A stretch of 64,000 nt of DNA from positions 992,001 to 1,056,000 of the forward strand of contig NZ_JAKIRP010000001.1 in the NCBI RefSeq assembly GCF_021646545.1. Direction: 5' to 3'. The DNA is from Chitinophaga filiformis. GTDB lineage: Bacteria; Bacteroidota; Bacteroidia; Chitinophagales; Chitinophagaceae. This document shows, one piece after another, positions 1-8,117 of the stretch; positions within the stretch are counted from its first letter, which is position 1, and every line of letters starts with the position of its first letter. The notes beneath the pieces are model-generated. The model saw only the letters and a program-made list of their open reading frames with translations. It searched no databases and was not told the origin of the DNA. The position numbers were made by a program, and so were the translations under genes.

Positions 1-1
1 C

Positions 2-724
2 GCGGCGATCGCTGCTGTACAAAAAGAACATACTGTGCCGGCGGCCCTTAAGCCAGTACCTGCCGCTATAAAGTTTGATAAGATAGACCAGGGCAGCAAC
101 CAGGTATTGTTTACAGACTACGACATGGTACAATCTGAGGTGAACTGGGTAAGGAACACAGACACCTACAAAGCTGAGAATACTGCGCTGGTAGATATGT
201 TTAACGGCTACTTTGGCGGTAACATGGGTTCCATCGTATTCCAGACCATTCGTGAATCTAAGGCGCTGGCTTATTCAACTTACGCTTATTACGCTAGTCC
301 CGACCGAAAGGATGCCCGTTACTCTGTAGTAGCTTATGTGGGTAGTCAGGCAGATAAAATGAACGAGGCCATCAACGGTATGAATGAATTGCTGAATGAT
401 ATGCCGCGTTCTGATAAACAGTTTGAAACTGCCAGACAGAGTCTGAAACAGGATATTGAAACGGAACGCATTACCCAGGACGGTATCATCTTCAACTACC
501 TGGCAGCAAAAAAACTGGGACTGGACAATGATTACCGTAAAACAGTGTATTCACAGATCGACGGTATCACGTTTGATAATGTGAAGCAGTTCCATGAACA
601 GAACATTGCGAAGAAGCCTTACACTTATTGCATCCTTGCTTCAGAGAAGAAAGTAAGCGTGGACGATCTGAAGAAGTATGGAAATGTGAAGAAAGTGACG
701 CTGGAGGAAATCTTCGGTTACTAA
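2..724 (+). CDS. M16 family zinc metallopeptidase, C-terminal part (5' end outside window)
   Basis: The open frame enters from the left edge and ends at TAA 722-724, so only about 240 C-terminal residues are visible. They match the non-catalytic C-terminal domain of insulinase/pitrilysin (M16) peptidases: the run NGYFGGNMGSIVFQTIRES followed by KALAYS is the conserved substrate-clamping segment of this domain. The HxxEH zinc site would lie upstream and cannot be seen. The apparent GTG at 35 is internal, because coding continues upstream of it. In Bacteroidota such proteins are usually large periplasmic peptidases with two or four M16 repeats. A terminator follows at 776. Confidence 0.85.
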   Translation, partial: AAIAAVQKEHTVPAALKPVPAAIKFDKIDQGSNQVLFTDYDMVQSEVNWVRNTDTYKAENTALVDMFNGYFGGNMGSIVFQTIRESKALAYSTYAYYASPDRKDARYSVVAYVGSQADKMNEAINGMNELLNDMPRSDKQFETARQSLKQDIETERITQDGIIFNYLAAKKLGLDNDYRKTVYSQIDGITFDNVKQFHEQNIAKKPYTYCILASEKKVSVDDLKKYGNVKKVTLEEIFGY

Positions 725-775
725 GCAGAACAACAATAATGCAAAATACATAGCGGCACTGCCGTATATATTCAT

Positions 776-834
776 GAACCATCCGGTTCCGTACAGAGAT
801 CATCTGAGGGAAATTCCGGATGGTTCTTTATTTT
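776..834 (+). terminator. Intrinsic terminator of the M16 peptidase gene
   Basis: Arms GAACCATCCGG (776-786) and CCGGATGGTTC (816-826) pair perfectly over 11 bp and are followed by TTTATTTTT on the plus strand. Confidence 0.75.
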
Positions 835-869
835 TGCTATCTGAAATTTTTAACCATTTGCAATAATCG

Positions 870-882
870 GTTGACAGTCAAC
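870..882. promoter_or_regulatory. Operator-like inverted repeat upstream of the L,D-transpeptidase
   Basis: GTTGAC-A-GTCAAC is a perfect 6-1-6 palindrome lying 30 bp before the start codon at 912. It looks like a binding site for a dimeric regulator. No regulator is identified, and a chance occurrence is possible. Confidence 0.3.
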
Positions 883-911
883 GTTAACATTAATGCAAAA
901 TCCCTGTGAAA

Positions 912-1484
912 ATGAATCGCTATTGCTTGTTGATACTCCTGGTGCTGACGCTGAGTGTATCAGGATTTACTACTAATAAAGGTGATGAAGATTACCTGTA
1001 CAAAGTGAAAATACTTCCTGGCAGCATTGATCCTGACAAAGTATTTTTACTGATTGACAAGAGTGACTACCGGTTATATCTTTATGAGGATGTCACGTTG
1101 AGAAAGATCTATAAGGTAGTTTTTGGAAACAAGGACCAGTCGCCTAAAAGACAGGAGGGCGATCGCCTGACGCCGGAAGGAACGTTTCATATATTAAGCA
1201 AGAGAATAGATAAGCTCTGGAATCGTTTTATGCTGTTGGATTATCCCAACGAGGCAGCATGGAACAGGTTTCATGAACTGCAGGAGAGTGGACAACTCTC
1301 TGCCGGCGCTACGCCCGGTGGCGGTATCGGTATTCATGGTGTGGAATGGAATTCCGGCATACGGGACAACTATGTAGAGGGCCGCATTAACTGGACCCTG
1401 GGTTGTGTGAGCATGAAAAACGGAGACGTGAGTGAACTGTATGATATTATCAAGGTTGGGACACCTGTTGTAATAAGACGTTAA
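912..1484 (+). CDS. L,D-transpeptidase (YkuD-type), exported
   Basis: This 190-residue protein begins with a signal peptide or membrane anchor (MNRYCLLILLVLTLSVSG). I prefer the ATG at 912 to the in-frame GTG two codons upstream because the signal sequence starts there. The YkuD catalytic domain follows: an early strand (FLLIDKSDYRLYLY), GIHG near residue 143, and the active-site motif TLGCVSM with the nucleophilic cysteine near residue 171. Family members form 3-3 peptidoglycan cross-links or attach proteins to peptidoglycan in the periplasm. The motif reads LGCVS instead of the usual HGCVR, so the histidine before GC is replaced. Activity is likely but unproved. It appears to be a single-gene transcript. 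Confidence 0.85.
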   Translation: MNRYCLLILLVLTLSVSGFTTNKGDEDYLYKVKILPGSIDPDKVFLLIDKSDYRLYLYEDVTLRKIYKVVFGNKDQSPKRQEGDRLTPEGTFHILSKRIDKLWNRFMLLDYPNEAAWNRFHELQESGQLSAGATPGGGIGIHGVEWNSGIRDNYVEGRINWTLGCVSMKNGDVSELYDIIKVGTPVVIRR

Positions 1485-1663
1485 TGCTGTAATGCACATA
1501 GCAGTGTGCATATTTACCTTTACATTAAGAAACGCATTCGTAAAGATCTTACATGCTATTCATGATTAAGAACGGTGCCGCTATGGCCTGGCCAGGAGCA
1601 TTGTAGTGATACCGGGCGCAACCTGGTATCATGATTATCATAAAGGCGGATGTTGGTCTTGTG

Positions 1664-1698
1664 AAGCACGCTTCATTCGGGTGGAGCGTGCTTTTTTA
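1664..1698 (+). terminator. Intrinsic terminator downstream of the L,D-transpeptidase
   Basis: AAGCACGCT (1664-1672) pairs with AGCGTGCTT (1685-1693), and a T run ends the plus-strand signal. It lies 180 bp after the nearest plus-strand stop codon, so the transpeptidase mRNA has a long 3' UTR or a small RNA ends here. Confidence 0.65.
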
Positions 1699-1711
1699 TT
1701 CGTGAGAGGGG

Positions 1712-2656
1712 TTATCTGGCTTTCAGGAATGCTTGTACATGTTGTTTCCATTTTTTTCCTTCTTTTCTGCAGAATGACTGATGCCCGCAGTCTTCAAAAA
1801 TGACCAACTCTTTTTTCTTCGTACCGAGATGCTCGTAAATACTGATGGTCTCCTGTTTGGTAACACGGCTGTCATGTGCGCCCCAGTTAACCAGCGCAGG
1901 CATGGTAATGCTTTTGGCATAATCGTCCGGATTGTGGTTAAAGCCCCAGAAGCCGTTTTCTATACCTCCCCAGAAGGTAAGCAGTTGCGAAAAAGGAGTG
2001 CCGGGCAGGCCTACAGCCCGCATCCTGCCTTTAACAGCGTCAGTAAGTGTGGCGAAAGAGCATTCGATGATCAGTTTATCAGGATGCAGGTGATAGGTGG
2101 GCACGGCTCTCAGAATAGCCGCTGCTCCCATACTAGCGCCCCATAGCACGATATGCTTTTCCCCTTTTTGCTGTACAAAATTGTAGGCCAGCATCACATC
2201 TTCCGCTTCTTTATAACCCACAGTACATACATTACCCTCACTGTTGCCGTGTGCGCGAAAGTCCATCAGTAGTGTGTTGAAACCAAGCGTCTGAAAATAT
2301 TCTGCTTCAGGAATAGGACCGTCTTTACTGCCACCATAACCATGGAAGAGAATAACAGTTCCTTTGGAGGAGGGAACTGGCATCCACCATCCTTCCAACC
2401 GTAAGCCATTGCTGGTGGTGAGGTGAATGATTTCATAGCGGACTTCGGGCGTGCGCCTGACAATGGACTTTGAAAGACGTACGCCGAGCAGCAGGATCTG
2501 CGCCTTTTCCATGACGCTCATTTGTTCGGGGAGTTTATTTTTAAAGCTACCCGGGGCATAGAAGTGGGTGAACTTCCAGGCATGGAAAGCGGCTATGATA
2601 TTCAATAGGAGGAATAATATAAGGAGTACGCGAAAGGTACGTTTCAGAAGCTTCAT
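1712..2656 (-). CDS. Alpha/beta hydrolase, membrane-anchored
   Basis: The 314-residue protein has an N-terminal hydrophobic anchor (about residues 8-26) and then an alpha/beta-hydrolase fold. The oxyanion region is FHGYGG, the nucleophile elbow is GASMG (serine), the acid is the aspartate of GAHDSRV and the catalytic histidine is in CGHQSF near the C-terminus. Similar proteins are annotated as serine aminopeptidase S33-like or BAAT-like hydrolases, but the substrate is unknown. The start codon lies only about 11 nt after the T run of a strong terminator hairpin, so any separate promoter would have to overlap that hairpin. Confidence 0.85.
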   Translation of the reverse strand: MKLLKRTFRVLLILFLLLNIIAAFHAWKFTHFYAPGSFKNKLPEQMSVMEKAQILLLGVRLSKSIVRRTPEVRYEIIHLTTSNGLRLEGWWMPVPSSKGTVILFHGYGGSKDGPIPEAEYFQTLGFNTLLMDFRAHGNSEGNVCTVGYKEAEDVMLAYNFVQQKGEKHIVLWGASMGAAAILRAVPTYHLHPDKLIIECSFATLTDAVKGRMRAVGLPGTPFSQLLTFWGGIENGFWGFNHNPDDYAKSITMPALVNWGAHDSRVTKQETISIYEHLGTKKKELVIFEDCGHQSFCRKEGKKWKQHVQAFLKAR

Positions 2657-2668
2657 GGAGTAAAAGTA

Positions 2669-2708
2669 AAAAAAGCGGGTGGATCCTCATTGGGCTCCAC
2701 CCGCTTTT
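2669..2708 (-). terminator. Strong intrinsic terminator between the SusD-like gene and the hydrolase
   Basis: AAAAGCGGGTGGA (2671-2683) pairs with TCCACCCGCTTTT (2696-2708) over 13 bp. On the minus strand seven T's follow the stem. It ends the SusD-like transcript but also sits directly before the hydrolase start codon, as a possible attenuator. Confidence 0.8.
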
Positions 2709-2732
2709 TGGAAGTATCATCAGTAATAGTGA

Positions 2733-4358
2733 CTAATAGCCAACATTCTGATATAAATTAGGATAAGTGCTGAGTTTATCCATGTAAACAGGTAATAGTG
2801 CATTGTATTCATGATATCCTTTTGAGGAGAGCACCTGCATTGCTTGACCTGTTGCTACAAGATATCTGAAGCGGAAACCCTCACGATACAATTCTTCTTT
2901 GGAAAGTGCATCCACCTCTTTCCTTGCATCTTCAATTGTCGTGAAGGAGATAGCAGGTTTTTTACCGCGGGTACGTATTTTATTGATCGCTTCAGTTGCA
3001 CCATCGATATCATTTATCATAGTGTGTGCCAGGGCATTCAGGAGATATGTCTCTGTATAACGGATAACAGGAAGGAAATTCACTGTAAGACCGCCGCGTA
3101 CAAAGTATTCTTTGAATGGAGAGATCAGGCCGGAAGACTGTTCCTGATTCCAGATGATCTCACTATTGGAGGCAGATACAAAGACCTGCGCGGAATCGGC
3201 AAGCGTATACTTTCCGGAAGAGATGATCTTGTCTGTGTAACTAATCATGGTGACAGGATTTTTCTCCAGCAGTGCCAGCCTGGCCAGCATCATATTAGCC
3301 GCACCGGTGGTCAGCTCAGTCCTTCTATTCGCTGGCGGCGCGTCAGGTAATGATGGCAGTGCGTCGTTGAGATCTTTTTTAATAAAGGCTCTCGTTTCTT
3401 CCAGGGATGCGCGGGAGATATCGCCGGGAATGGTCGTTTTCTCAACTAATGGCAATGCGCCAAAGTAAGTACTTAGTTCAAGGTATACAAAAGCGCGGGC
3501 GGCCTTTGCCTGAGCTATCAGTGCAGCATTGTCACCACCAATTTGCTGGAGGCTTATCAGCGTTCTGTTTAATTCGCGGATTGAAGTAAAGGCATTCTCC
3601 CAGAAAACCCAACTGATAACAGAAGAGGATGCGCTGAGCGTGAACTGATCATACATGCACCAGTCAGGAAAGTCGCGACAGTCTGCATCATCACTGAGTA
3701 TGCCATCCAGCATAGCGGCATCTCTATGTAGGTAGCTGATACCTGATATCCGGTCGTGCAGGGCCACATCAACTTCCTCAAAGGACTTATAAAGGGAGGC
3801 CTGTGAGTTGGATTTGTAGCCGATGATAATGTCCTTGCTAATAGTCGAGTCGATGGCTGCGGTAATGCTTGTGAAAGGCGCTTCTGTAACATCACTTTCT
3901 GAGATCATACCATCGCCATTCAGATCTTTGAACCTGAAGTCGCCGGCAATGGCATTTTGCTGTACGGGAGTCTGTGGGGCTTTAATTTCCGCCTCTGTCT
4001 GGAAAATCGTGTCAGATACCCATGTCTGGCCCTTGCCGTTGTCCCAGGTATTACTTTTGTCTTCCTTAAAAGCCACAATGAAATAGGAGCCTGCCGGTAC
4101 CTGTTTGAATTCTGCCAGACCTATGTTGTTAGTGGTGGCAGTGAAGGCTGGTTTTTTAGCCAGATAGTCTGCGCGGGATGCAAACAACTGTACAGTTGCT
4201 TCCTGCGTACGCCCTCCTTTTCTATTTGCTGCGTCCCATGTTGTAGCATCATAAACAGTGATCTGAACCGATCCGCCTGGCAAAGGCAGAGGCGTTTTGT
4301 CGTCCTTTTTGCACGCCCAAAGGCCGCACAGCAGGGAAAGGGTAAATAATTTTTTCAT
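2733..4358 (-). CDS. SusD/RagB-like outer-membrane lipoprotein with an extra N-terminal domain
   Basis: The 541-residue protein starts with a lipoprotein signal (MKKLFTLSLLCGLWAC, lipobox cysteine near residue 16). Residues about 28-130 look like a beta-sandwich of the carboxypeptidase-regulatory or prealbumin type, with segments such as TTNNIGLAEFKQVPAGSYFI. A calcium-loop motif DLNGDGMISESDV follows near residue 150. The remainder resembles the helical TPR-like core of SusD/RagB nutrient-binding proteins, including a YREGFRFRYLVATGQ segment near the C-terminus. SusD proteins normally pair with a SusC TonB-dependent transporter, but none is adjacent: acs lies upstream and a hydrolase downstream. 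The ligand is unknown. Confidence 0.7.
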   Translation of the reverse strand: MKKLFTLSLLCGLWACKKDDKTPLPLPGGSVQITVYDATTWDAANRKGGRTQEATVQLFASRADYLAKKPAFTATTNNIGLAEFKQVPAGSYFIVAFKEDKSNTWDNGKGQTWVSDTIFQTEAEIKAPQTPVQQNAIAGDFRFKDLNGDGMISESDVTEAPFTSITAAIDSTISKDIIIGYKSNSQASLYKSFEEVDVALHDRISGISYLHRDAAMLDGILSDDADCRDFPDWCMYDQFTLSASSSVISWVFWENAFTSIRELNRTLISLQQIGGDNAALIAQAKAARAFVYLELSTYFGALPLVEKTTIPGDISRASLEETRAFIKKDLNDALPSLPDAPPANRRTELTTGAANMMLARLALLEKNPVTMISYTDKIISSGKYTLADSAQVFVSASNSEIIWNQEQSSGLISPFKEYFVRGGLTVNFLPVIRYTETYLLNALAHTMINDIDGATEAINKIRTRGKKPAISFTTIEDARKEVDALSKEELYREGFRFRYLVATGQAMQVLSSKGYHEYNALLPVYMDKLSTYPNLYQNVGY

Positions 4359-4444
4359 AGATGAATTGTGTTGCTAACGCTATAGTATTTAATAGGTATT
4401 GTGTATGTGGGTTTACTTTTTGTTGTTTGCGGGTGTACAATGAT

Positions 4445-4475
4445 ACAAAAAAAGGGCTGAACACATTCAGCCCTT
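4445..4475 (-). terminator. Intrinsic terminator of acs
   Basis: AAGGGCTGAA (4452-4461) and TTCAGCCCTT (4466-4475) form a 10-bp stem with a CACA loop. The minus-strand 3' side continues into a long T run. Confidence 0.85.
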
Positions 4476-4500
4476 AGTATAATACGAATATAATTTTATG

Positions 4501-6414
4501 TTAAAGTCTTCCTCTCTTGATCTCGTCTACCACTACCGGATCGAGTAGGGTAGAAGTATCTCCCAGGTTGTCCAGTTCACCTTCCGCTATCTTACGCAGA
4601 ATGCGGCGCATGATCTTTCCGGAACGTGTTTTCGGCAGGCCGCTTACAAACTGGATCTTGTCTGGTTTGGCAATCGGACCGATGATGCGGGAAACCGTCT
4701 GAAGGATATCTTTTTTGGTCAGCTCAGGATCGTGCACCAGTCTTTCTGTGATGACGTATGCATAGATACCCTGGCCTTTGATATCGTGCGGATAACCGAC
4801 AACAGCACTTTCCACCACGCCAGCGTGCATGTTGATAGCGTTTTCTACTTCAGCAGTACCGATACGGTGTCCGCTTACGTTGAGCACATCATCTACACGG
4901 CCGGTGATACGGTAGTAGCCATCTTCGTCGCGCAGACAACCGTCCCCTGTGAAGTATAAGTTCTCGTAAGTGGCAAAGTAGGTGGTACGGCAACGTTCAT
5001 GATCTCCATAGGTGGTACGCAACATACCTGGCCATGGGAATTTGATACAGAGGTTACCATTTACGTTATTGCCCTTCACTTCTTTTCCATTCTCATCAAC
5101 AAGGATAGGTTGTATACCTGGCAGCGGCAGCGTGGCATAGCCAGGTTTTTCTTTGGTAATGCCGGCGATCGGCGTGATCATGATACCACCGGTTTCAGTT
5201 TGCCACCAGGTATCAACAATAGGACAGCGTCCTTTACCAATGTGGTCTTTGAACCAATGCCATGCTTCCTCGTTAATAGGCTCACCTACGCTTCCGAGTT
5301 TCTTCAGAGAGCTCAGGTCTTTGTGATTTACCGGACCCAGGCCATAACCCATCAGGCTGCGTATAGCGGTAGGGGCAGTATACAGTATATTAACGCGGTA
5401 TTTATCGACGATGGACCATAAGCGGCCTGCGTCCGGATAAGTAGGCACACCTTCAAACATCAGCGTTGTAGCGCCGGCGCTGAGCGGGCCGTATATGATG
5501 TAACTATGACCGGTGATCCAGCCTACGTCAGCAGTACAGAAGTAAACTTCGCCCGGTTGATACTGGAAAGTATTGACAAAGGTATAGTTGGCGTACACCA
5601 TGTAACCGGCGCATGTATGTACAACGCCTTTTGGTTTACCGGTAGAACCGGAAGTGTAAAGGATGAACAGCATGTCTTCTGCATCCATTTCTTCGGCCGG
5701 GCATGGCGGATTGCCCATGGTTTCCACCTGTTTGATCTCGTCTTCCCACCATAGGTCACGGCCTTTGATCATGCTGACAGGCGTGCGTGTGCGGGTACAT
5801 ACAATTACTTTTTTAACGGAAGGACAGCCCATGAGTGCATCGTCAATAACGGATTTCAGCGGAATATCTTTATTACCGCGGAAAGCGCCGTCGCAGGTGA
5901 TAACGAGGCTTGCCTGTGCATCCTGGATCCTGTCGGCAATAGACTGGGCGCTAAAACCGCCGAATACTACCGAGTGAATAGCGCCTATGCGGGCGCAGGC
6001 CAGTACTGCAATTGCCAGTTCAGGGATCATACCCATATAAATGCAGACACGGTCGCCTTTTTTAACGCCGTTGTTCTTCAGCACATTGGCGAACTGGCAT
6101 ACTTTATTATAGAGATCGCGGTAGGTGATGACACGGTGGCGCTCTTCGGGGTCATTGGGTTCCCAGATAATGGCAGGAGTGTTTCCCAGGGTACCAAGGT
6201 GGCGGTCAAGGCAGTTTTCAGTGATATTCAGTTTACCACCGGTAAACCATTTCACATCAGGGTCTTTAAAGTTCCATTCCAGGACTTTGTCCCATTTGCG
6301 CCGCCAATAAAAGTGATCAGCTACATTCGCCCAGAAGCCTTCCGGGTCCATTACACTTTGCTGGTAATTCTCTTGATACTCTTCTAAGCTCTTTATCTGG
6401 TACGGATAAGCCAT
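4501..6414 (-). CDS. acsA: Acetyl-CoA synthetase (AMP-forming)
   Basis: This cytoplasmic enzyme makes acetyl-CoA from acetate, ATP and CoA through acetyl-AMP. At 637 residues it has the usual Acs length. It carries an N-terminal ACAS_N region (EYQENYQQSVMDPEGFW), the AMP-binding P-loop YTSGSTGKPKG near residue 260, the adenylate motif WWQTETGG, the hinge aspartate in YFTGD and the C-terminal catalytic loop KTRSGKIMRR with the lysine that is acetylated in other species. The start at 6414 gives a normal N-terminus. A promoter lies at 6470-6498 and a terminator at 4445, so it is probably monocistronic. Confidence 0.97.
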   Translation of the reverse strand: MAYPYQIKSLEEYQENYQQSVMDPEGFWANVADHFYWRRKWDKVLEWNFKDPDVKWFTGGKLNITENCLDRHLGTLGNTPAIIWEPNDPEERHRVITYRDLYNKVCQFANVLKNNGVKKGDRVCIYMGMIPELAIAVLACARIGAIHSVVFGGFSAQSIADRIQDAQASLVITCDGAFRGNKDIPLKSVIDDALMGCPSVKKVIVCTRTRTPVSMIKGRDLWWEDEIKQVETMGNPPCPAEEMDAEDMLFILYTSGSTGKPKGVVHTCAGYMVYANYTFVNTFQYQPGEVYFCTADVGWITGHSYIIYGPLSAGATTLMFEGVPTYPDAGRLWSIVDKYRVNILYTAPTAIRSLMGYGLGPVNHKDLSSLKKLGSVGEPINEEAWHWFKDHIGKGRCPIVDTWWQTETGGIMITPIAGITKEKPGYATLPLPGIQPILVDENGKEVKGNNVNGNLCIKFPWPGMLRTTYGDHERCRTTYFATYENLYFTGDGCLRDEDGYYRITGRVDDVLNVSGHRIGTAEVENAINMHAGVVESAVVGYPHDIKGQGIYAYVITERLVHDPELTKKDILQTVSRIIGPIAKPDKIQFVSGLPKTRSGKIMRRILRKIAEGELDNLGDTSTLLDPVVVDEIKRGRL

Positions 6415-6469
6415 AGCTGCAATCAGTTTTTGTTGGTCATTATAAATAACGTGTTATCAATCTGCAGCT

Positions 6470-6498
6470 TAAATTTAGTAAAAATGGCCAATAGTCAA
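6470..6498 (-). promoter_or_regulatory. Predicted Bacteroidota-type promoter of acs
   Basis: On the minus strand a TTG (-33 element, 6496-6498) is followed by 18 nt and TAAATTTA (6470-6477), one base from the -7 consensus TAnnTTTG. The leader would be about 45 nt. Confidence 0.45.
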
Positions 6499-6626
6499 TA
6501 ACAATCCTGTATATGTGTAAAAAGTGTAAGAAGGGGCTTGGTAAGGGGTTTTCCGCTATGGGGATCAGAAAGGGGCGGTTATGAAAACTCTAAAGAGGGC
6601 ATAGGCATGAGTGTCCGGAGACTTAA

Positions 6627-6923
6627 TTACTTCCTGGTTGGTTTTTTCCTGTATTTTTCACAGTACTGCCAGAAGCTTTCGTACACTTCGTCAAGAATCG
6701 CAATGATCTTTTCTTTTTCTGCATTGCTAAGATTAGGAGTAATCCTTTCTTTGTCGCTACCGGGTTTCAGCGCGCTACGCATCTTACGGTAGAATGTGGG
6801 AATGCTCCAGGCACATTCTGCACATACGCGCTCACGGAAATAGATGGGCAAATTGATCATCCTTGAATGAACATCCTGTAATAAATTAACCGGATGTGTC
6901 GTCGAAGGCATTGTTTTTTTCAT
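6627..6923 (-). CDS. Small HTH-like protein of unknown function
   Basis: I do not recognise a named family for this 98-residue, lysine- and arginine-rich protein. Residues about 30-50 (RERVCAECAWSIPTFYRKMR) read like a helix-turn-helix: a turn followed by a recognition helix resembling the TLYRRL-type helices of transcription factors. A second helical segment (NAEKEKIIAILDEVYESFWQYCEKY) fills the C-terminal half. It is divergent from the tandem-HTH protein at 7320, across an AT-rich spacer, which suggests a regulatory pair. A -7 box lies at 7003-7010. The coding call rests on length and plausible composition. Confidence 0.55.
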   Translation of the reverse strand: MKKTMPSTTHPVNLLQDVHSRMINLPIYFRERVCAECAWSIPTFYRKMRSALKPGSDKERITPNLSNAEKEKIIAILDEVYESFWQYCEKYRKKPTRK

Positions 6924-7319
6924 TTTGATTGATTTTGATTAAATGTGTTAACGATTAATTGAGAGTATTTCATTGTTGTACTAATTATGATTGCGATATA
7001 AGCAAATATATTTATAAACCTATTATCCTGAAAAAATTTGCACAACTATATTTCAAAATTATTATCCCATTTTTAACAATTTAATTTACAGATATTTATA
7101 TAGTTTTATTTATCTGTCACTAAAAGAAATGTCAACATTTTTATCGGGAGAAGATCGTAAACGGAATTGTTATTGGGAAAATGATAGCCGTTTAACATGA
7201 TAAAGGAGATAACTATATTGTCTATATGAATTTCCAATTGTGATAATGAAATGGAAATTATTATTATATTGTATGAATTGTGCACCACTGCAATCCACTG
7301 TTAGTAAAATATAGCAATA
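6924..7319. other. AT-rich divergent intergenic region
   Basis: This 396-bp gap separates two divergently transcribed putative DNA-binding proteins and is much richer in A+T than its surroundings. It contains a minus-strand -7 box at 7003-7010 and several TATA-like runs. No ORF with coding character, tRNA or terminator was seen. Confidence 0.6.
7003..7010 (-). promoter_or_regulatory. Predicted -7 element for the 98-residue HTH-like gene
   Basis: TATATTTG on the minus strand matches TAnnTTTG exactly and would give a leader of about 75-80 nt. No clear TTG element is found at the usual distance. Confidence 0.4.
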
Positions 7320-7943
7320 ATGTCCAGGTTAATCCACATGGGCCAACGCCTTAAACAAATATTAAAACAGAAGAAAATCAAGATAGTCGACTTTGCCGAC
7401 ATGGCAGGCTTCACCAACCAGATTGCGCATTATCATTTGCGTAAAAGTGATATGAAGCGGAGCACACTCGAAAAATTTTGTGAGATTATCAGCATTACTC
7501 CCGAAGAATTCTATGAATGGAACAGCGTTCCTTCTTCCAATGGTGAAAAAGGAGGCGAGAGTACAGTATTGCATCATGGCGGCCGGCTGATGGAACTTAT
7601 CGGAGAACGGGGCCTGAATAAAACAAGACTGGCGAAACGCCTTGGCATGAGCCGGAGGACGATGTATAACCTTTTTGAAAAAGAAGTTTTCGGCGCCGAA
7701 GAGTTGGACAGGGTGGTCAGGGCCCTGGAGATGACGACCAATGCATTTCTGCACCCTGGTTCAATGGAGGACTCAAGACAAGCAGAGAATGACGAAATGC
7801 TCGCACTCCGGGAAAAATATTACAAGCTGCTGGAAGAGCACAACCAGTTACTTAAAAGTTATTCTTCGCTGAAAGAAGGATTGGAGAGCGCTAAGAAAGA
7901 CATTTTGCAGTTACGTAAACAGGCCCGCTCAAAAAAAGGGTAG
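7320..7943 (+). CDS. Transcriptional regulator with two HTH domains and a C-terminal coiled coil
   Basis: This 207-residue protein contains two successive HTH domains. The first (about 5-62) is divergent: MGQRLKQILKQKKIKIVDFA, then an ITPEEFY terminus typical of XRE/Cro proteins. The second (about 80-138) is clearer, with LNKTRLAKRLGMSRRTMYNL as its helix-turn-helix. Residues about 148-205 form a strongly predicted coiled coil (LREKYYKLLEEHNQLLKSY and onwards), which suggests dimerisation. It begins with ATG at 7320 and lies divergent from another putative DNA-binding protein. No ligand-binding domain is visible. The target and signal are unknown. Confidence 0.75.
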   Translation: MSRLIHMGQRLKQILKQKKIKIVDFADMAGFTNQIAHYHLRKSDMKRSTLEKFCEIISITPEEFYEWNSVPSSNGEKGGESTVLHHGGRLMELIGERGLNKTRLAKRLGMSRRTMYNLFEKEVFGAEELDRVVRALEMTTNAFLHPGSMEDSRQAENDEMLALREKYYKLLEEHNQLLKSYSSLKEGLESAKKDILQLRKQARSKKG

Positions 7944-8117
7944 TCAGGAAAGAAGCATATCTGTTGTAAAGACACTATACACACACATTAACCATATTCT
8001 TTTCATTCTCAACTCACAACATTCAGAAAGGGATTCCCGGTTTTTTATGGTGTAATGAAATTATTATAGTTTTACGCGAAGTACTATAATGAGAATAGTA
8101 TTATCAAACCAGTGTTG

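Noticed and set aside
1606..1803. 65-residue plus-strand ORF overlapping the hydrolase end
   Set aside because: It contains a terminator hairpin and overlaps the hydrolase stop; no coding character.
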